Shown here piece by piece: positions 4,316-7,135 of a stretch of DNA of 7,135 nucleotides; within the stretch, counting starts at the first letter, position 1, and each line of letters opens with the position of its first letter. A program made the translations under genes and the position numbers. The stretch lies in assembly GCA_021844275.1 (NCBI GenBank), contig JAKBTR010000011.1:1-7135 (forward strand), given 5' to 3'. The notes under the pieces were generated by a model, which saw only the letters and a list, made by a program, of their open reading frames with translations, searched no databases and was not told the origin of the DNA. The DNA comes from Nitrospirota bacterium. GTDB taxonomy: Bacteria > Nitrospirota_A > Leptospirillia > Leptospirillales > Leptospirillaceae.

Positions 4316-5971
4316 ATGGATACTCCTGATGGAGACGGCGGTCAATCGACTGTATTCCGGAGTCTGGACGAGGAAATCCGGCGGAGAAGGACGTTTGCCA
4401 TCATCTCCCACCCGGATGCCGGAAAAACGACCCTGACAGAAAAACTCCTCCTCTATGGAGGAGCGATCCATATGGCAGGGTCCATTAAAAGCCGGAAAGC
4501 AACACGCTATGCCACGAGTGACTGGATGGAAATCGAGCGCCAGCGTGGAATCAGCGTCACCTCCAGCGCCCTGCAGTTCGAATTCGACGGATTTTCGATC
4601 AACCTTCTGGATACCCCCGGACATAAGGATTTCAGCGAAGACACCTACCGGACTCTCGAGGCGGCCGATTCCGTCATTATGCTCCTCGACGGGGCCAAAG
4701 GAATCGAACCCCAGACCCTGAAGCTTTTTGAAGTTGCCCGGCTCAGGAACCTTCCGATCGTCACCTTCATCAACAAGGTTGACCGGGAATCTCTCCCTCC
4801 CCTGACACTCCTGTCCGAAATCGAAAAAAATCTGTCCATCCGCGCGTTGCCCCGAAACTGGCCCATCGGGATGGGGAGGACCTTCCGCGGAGTTTTCGAT
4901 CTTGTCGAACGGAAGGCCCATCTCTATGTGGCTCAGGACCACGGAAGCGCACGGTCAGAAGAGGAGGTCACAGACATTTCGGACTCCCGTTTCTCTTCCA
5001 TCCTGTCCGGTATCGGAATCGAAGACGAGTTCTGGGAGGAGGTCGATTTGCTCGACTCCGATCTCGGGCTCTGGGACCAGGAGGCCTTCCGAAAAGGGCA
5101 CATTACGCCGGTTTTCTTCGGCAGCGCCCTGAACAACTTTGGTGTGGAGCTGTTTCTCAAGGCTTTTCTGAGACTTTCTCCTTCACCCGGTGCACACATG
5201 AGCGATACAGGTCCAATCAATCCGGAAACCCCCCAGTTTTCCGGATTTATCTTCAAGATCCAGGCCAACATGGATCCCCAGCATCGGGACCGATTTGCGT
5301 TCCTCCGGGTATGCTCCGGCCAGTTCCGGAAAGGGATGACCGCAAAAAATGTCAACACGGGACAGGAGGTTCGCCTGTCGAAAACCCTCCAGTTCATGGG
5401 ACAAAGGCGGGAAGCTGTCGACGTCGCCTATCCCGGAGATATCATCGGTCTCCATGACCCCGGAATCTTCCACATTGGAGATACACTGACGGAAAAAGGA
5501 GATTTTGTTTATGAGGGAATCCCTCATTTTTCCCCGGAATTTTTCGTGCGGGTGCAAATTGAGGATCCCTTAAAAAGGAAACACCTCCGAAAAGGCTTGC
5601 TTCAGATCGCCGAAGAAGGCGCCATCCAGATGTTTACGCTTGATCCGGAAGGAGAGAGGGATGTTCTGGTCGGTGCTGTCGGACAACTGCAGTTCGAAGT
5701 TCTGAAGTTCCGCCTGGAGCACGAATACAAGGTCAGGGCCAAACTGGAACCCATGAACTATGACAGGGTTCGCTGGATTACCGGTCCTTTGGACCTGATT
5801 TCGAATCTCTCGAGCACGCTCGATACGCTTCTGGTCTTCGACAGGGAAAAAAGCCCTGTCGCTCTTTTTCGAAACGAATGGGCCCTGCGCTATGTCGTCG
5901 AAAAATATCCCTCACTCGGCTTTCACGGAACGTCCCCGCGGACTTTCCGGAAAAACGGGAGATCCCGCTAG
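4316..5971 (+). CDS. prfC: Peptide chain release factor 3
   Basis: This is a GTPase that removes RF1 or RF2 from the ribosome after termination. It has 551 residues from the ATG at 4316, which follows AGAAAGGA (4302-4309) by six bases. An in-frame GTG at 4256 overlapping the recR stop would add 20 residues without homology and has no good ribosome site. Motifs are G1 SHPDAGKTT (31-39), switch I RGISVTSS (77-84), G3 DTPGHKDFSEDTYRTL (99-114), G4 NKVD (153-156) and the G5-like GSAL. SHPDAGKTT together with the middle region (QANMDPQHRDRFAFLRVCSG) and the C-terminal VGAVGQLQFEVLKFRLEHEY separates RF3 from EF-G. The last ~12 residues (SPRTFRKNGRSR) extend past the usual end and are encoded opposite the mscS-like gene. 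Two terminator-like hairpins lie inside the gene. Confidence 0.95.
   Translation: MDTPDGDGGQSTVFRSLDEEIRRRRTFAIISHPDAGKTTLTEKLLLYGGAIHMAGSIKSRKATRYATSDWMEIERQRGISVTSSALQFEFDGFSINLLDTPGHKDFSEDTYRTLEAADSVIMLLDGAKGIEPQTLKLFEVARLRNLPIVTFINKVDRESLPPLTLLSEIEKNLSIRALPRNWPIGMGRTFRGVFDLVERKAHLYVAQDHGSARSEEEVTDISDSRFSSILSGIGIEDEFWEEVDLLDSDLGLWDQEAFRKGHITPVFFGSALNNFGVELFLKAFLRLSPSPGAHMSDTGPINPETPQFSGFIFKIQANMDPQHRDRFAFLRVCSGQFRKGMTAKNVNTGQEVRLSKTLQFMGQRREAVDVAYPGDIIGLHDPGIFHIGDTLTEKGDFVYEGIPHFSPEFFVRVQIEDPLKRKHLRKGLLQIAEEGAIQMFTLDPEGERDVLVGAVGQLQFEVLKFRLEHEYKVRAKLEPMNYDRVRWITGPLDLISNLSSTLDTLLVFDREKSPVALFRNEWALRYVVEKYPSLGFHGTSPRTFRKNGRSR
5511..5531 (+). terminator. Terminator-like hairpin inside prfC (first)
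   Basis: ATGAGGG (5511-5517) and CCCTCAT (5521-5527) form a perfect seven-pair stem with an AAT loop, followed by an uninterrupted T run to 5531. It has the layout of a short intrinsic terminator on the + strand but lies in the middle of prfC coding sequence (VYEGIPHF). Whether it halts transcription is unknown. Coding constraint could have produced it by chance. Confidence 0.3.
5839..5869 (+). terminator. Terminator-like hairpin near the prfC 3' end
   Basis: CGACAGGG (5839-5846) and CCCTGTCG (5854-5861) form a perfect eight-pair stem with a seven-base loop (AAAAAAG). CTCTTTTT follows at 5862-5869. On the + strand this is a textbook intrinsic-terminator layout, yet it sits about 100 bases before the prfC stop codon. 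On the - strand the same stem lies about 50 bases after the mscS-like stop but lacks a following T run. There it could only mark a 3' end as a stable hairpin. Confidence 0.4.
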
Positions 5972-6853
5972 GGAGTCCGGTACGGATTTCAGAAGAACTG
6001 TCCTGTAGGGATAAGGGAGCTCAATGCCTTCTTTGTGAAATCGTTCGGCCAAAGCAAAATTGAGGTCACTGATGACCGTGTGCCGGAGAATGCCGTCCCT
6101 CACCCAAAACACGAGCTCCATATCGAACGAGGATTCTCCGAAGTCCTTGAACCAGACGACGGGAGAGGGATCCGACAACACCTCCGGATGTGCGAGGGCG
6201 ACATCCAGCATAATCGTTCGCGCCCGGTCAAGAAGGCTCACATCCATCCCGATCCCCACATTCAGATGCAACCGGATTTTCTTGTCGAGATGGCTCCAGT
6301 TAATCACCTTGTTTGCGATGAAATGACTGTTCGGGATAATAATGGCCACATTGTCCCGGCTCATGATCGTCGTCGAACGCGGCCGTATCTCCTTGACCGT
6401 TCCGAGGACTCCGTCGAGCTCGATCAGGTCTCCGACCTGGATAGATTTCTCCATCAGAATAACAAACAGCGCGATGATGTTTGCGGCGACACCCTGAAGT
6501 CCGATACCGAACCCGAGACCGACAACTCCCAGAACACCTTCCAGAGAGGTCACCTGAATCCCCAGATTTTCCAGCGCAATCATGGCTGTCAGAAGGAGAA
6601 TCAGATAACCGGAGAAGGTAGAGAACATCTTCATCAGATGTTCTCCCTGGGGATTTCTCTGGTTGGCCGCTTTTTTTTCAAAAGCCCGTCGGACAACCCC
6701 TTTCACGACCAGGCCGGCGATAATGATCAGGACAAAATCGAGAAGCCCTGCAAACGTGACCGGAGTCTTTCCCAATGTAAAAAGAATTGTTTCGTGATGA
6801 CGGGAAGAGTCCAGAGAAAAAGAAACAGGATGAAACTCAGCAGAATTGAACAC
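5912..6853 (-). CDS. MscS-family mechanosensitive ion channel
   Basis: This 313-residue inner-membrane protein belongs to the small-conductance mechanosensitive channel family, which opens under membrane tension and relieves osmotic downshock. Three hydrophobic segments are visible: about residues 33-52, 79-97 and 105-133. The third is the pore helix (GVLGVVGLGFGIGLQGVAANIIALF), followed by the conserved VGDLIELDGVLGTVKEIRPRSTTI and the beta-domain motif IIIPNSHFIANKVINWS (171-187). The C-terminal alpha/beta domain ends at the usual YPYRTVLLK, then a basic tail of about 25 residues. The start is a GTG at 6853 with GAGG six bases upstream. No better start lies nearby, though a start slightly downstream cannot be excluded. 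The gene converges on prfC, and its last 19 codons plus stop overlap that gene antisense. It lies downstream of two tRNA genes on the same strand and may share their transcript. Confidence 0.93.
   Translation of the reverse strand: MFNSAEFHPVSFSLDSSRHHETILFTLGKTPVTFAGLLDFVLIIIAGLVVKGVVRRAFEKKAANQRNPQGEHLMKMFSTFSGYLILLLTAMIALENLGIQVTSLEGVLGVVGLGFGIGLQGVAANIIALFVILMEKSIQVGDLIELDGVLGTVKEIRPRSTTIMSRDNVAIIIPNSHFIANKVINWSHLDKKIRLHLNVGIGMDVSLLDRARTIMLDVALAHPEVLSDPSPVVWFKDFGESSFDMELVFWVRDGILRHTVISDLNFALAERFHKEGIELPYPYRTVLLKSVPDSLAGSPVFPESPRGRSVKAE
6621..6645. repeat. Perfect 10-bp inverted repeat inside the mscS-like gene
   Basis: GAGAACATCT (6621-6630) and AGATGTTCTC (6636-6645) are exact reverse complements separated by five bases. 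It lies in coding sequence for GEHLMKMF, the loop between the first and second membrane segments. No T run follows on either strand, so it is not an intrinsic terminator. It could be an mRNA hairpin, a protein site or chance. Confidence 0.5.
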
Positions 6854-6926
6854 TTCCGGCCTCGGGGTCCATGCTTAGAAGCGGACGGGATTTTTTTCCG
6901 GTCTCTCCGGCATAACGGAAGAGAAC

Positions 6927-7019
6927 TGGCGGAGAGGCAGGGATTCGAACCCTGGGTGAGGCTTTAGACCCCACATCCGCTTAGCAGGCGGACGCCTTCG
7001 ACCACTCGGCCACCTCTCC
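6927..7019 (-). tRNA. tRNA-Ser (anticodon GCT)
   Basis: This is a complete type II tRNA on the minus strand, 93 bases with encoded CCA (6927-6929 on the plus strand). Acceptor arms GGAGAGG / CCTCTCC pair perfectly (7013-7019 with 6931-6937). The anticodon stem TCCGC/GCGGA closes loop CTGCTAA, which gives GCT at plus positions 6983-6985 and reads AGC and AGU. The long variable arm and the T arm with GGTTCGAATCC are clear. It lies 18 bp downstream of another serine tRNA and 73 bp upstream of the mscS-like gene. That 73-bp gap holds an imperfect hairpin just after the tRNA but no clear promoter. Confidence 0.97.
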
Positions 7020-7037
7020 GGAAGAGAAATCAGTATT

Positions 7038-7123
7038 TGGCGGAGGGGGTAGGATTCGAACCCACGGAGCTTTCGCTCTACGGTTTTCAAGACCGCCGCC
7101 TTCGACCGCTCGGCCACCCCTCC
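7038..7123 (-). tRNA. tRNA-Ser (anticodon TGA)
   Basis: This is a complete type II tRNA on the minus strand, 86 bases with encoded CCA (7038-7040 on the plus strand). Acceptor arms GGAGGGG / CCCCTCC pair perfectly (7117-7123 with 7042-7048). The anticodon stem GCGGT/ACCGT closes loop CTTGAAA, which gives TGA at plus positions 7087-7089 and reads UCA and, by wobble, other UCN codons. The variable arm GAGC-GAAA-GCTC is a perfect hairpin. It is in tandem with tRNA-Ser(GCT), and its promoter lies beyond the right edge of the window. Confidence 0.97.
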
Positions 7124-7135
7124 GGACCGGAAGAC

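Noticed and set aside
6891..6923. Imperfect hairpin with a nearby run of seven T as a terminator after tRNA-Ser(GCT)
   Set aside because: The T run is on the plus strand, so the minus-strand transcript has a run of A after the hairpin. Nothing on the plus strand needs a terminator there.
6035..6967. Plus-strand open frame of 310 codons opposite the mscS-like gene
   Set aside because: Its translation is compositionally odd (rich in His, Asp, Arg), matches no family I know, runs through a tRNA gene and mirrors a clear MscS protein on the other strand.
1..7135. Mobile element, prophage, CRISPR, toxin-antitoxin or defence island
   Set aside because: No transposase, integrase, spaced repeats or matching gene pairs are present. 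The gene content is conserved housekeeping plus a small sulfur-relay cluster.

Overview
This 7.1 kb window looks chromosomal and mostly conserved. Base composition is slightly G+C-rich by eye. The gene order tRNA-Ser / 4.5S (SRP) RNA / dnaX / ybaB / recR is a common bacterial housekeeping arrangement. The TusA/DsrE-type sulfur-carrier genes at the left edge suggest a bacterium with active sulfur metabolism. My best guess is a Leptospirillum-like member of the Nitrospirota, but this is inference from gene content and codon style, not from a marker gene.

Left region (1-1279, + strand): four small, closely packed genes. They encode a TusA-family sulfur carrier, a DsrE-family protein with three cysteines, and two cysteine-free proteins that resemble DsrF/TusC and DsrH/TusB. 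Together they look like a compact sulfur-relay module. The first two are joined by a 12-codon ORF that shares ATGA overlaps with both neighbours.

Centre (1280-5971, + strand): about 110 bp of intergenic DNA holds a plausible promoter. It is followed by tRNA-Ser(GGA), the small SRP RNA with an unusually long unbroken terminal helix, dnaX (DNA polymerase III clamp-loader subunit), ybaB/ebfC, recR and prfC (peptide-chain release factor 3). dnaX overlaps ybaB by three bases. recR follows 12 bp after ybaB, and prfC follows recR after a short gap. dnaX contains the in-frame heptamer A AAA AAG behind a Shine-Dalgarno-like GGAGGG, as in programmed frameshift sites.

Right region (5912-7123, - strand): an MscS-family mechanosensitive channel gene converges on prfC, and the two coding regions overlap antisense by 60 bp. 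Upstream of it, on the same strand, lie tRNA-Ser(GCU) and tRNA-Ser(UGA). All three tRNA genes in the window are therefore serine isoacceptors, and all encode their CCA end.

The clearest signal not explained by the genes is the palindrome TCCGGA. I count 29 copies against about 2 expected from composition. They fall in all codon phases and in the RNA genes. I saw no mobile element, CRISPR array, phage gene or defence system, and no clearly new multi-gene system.
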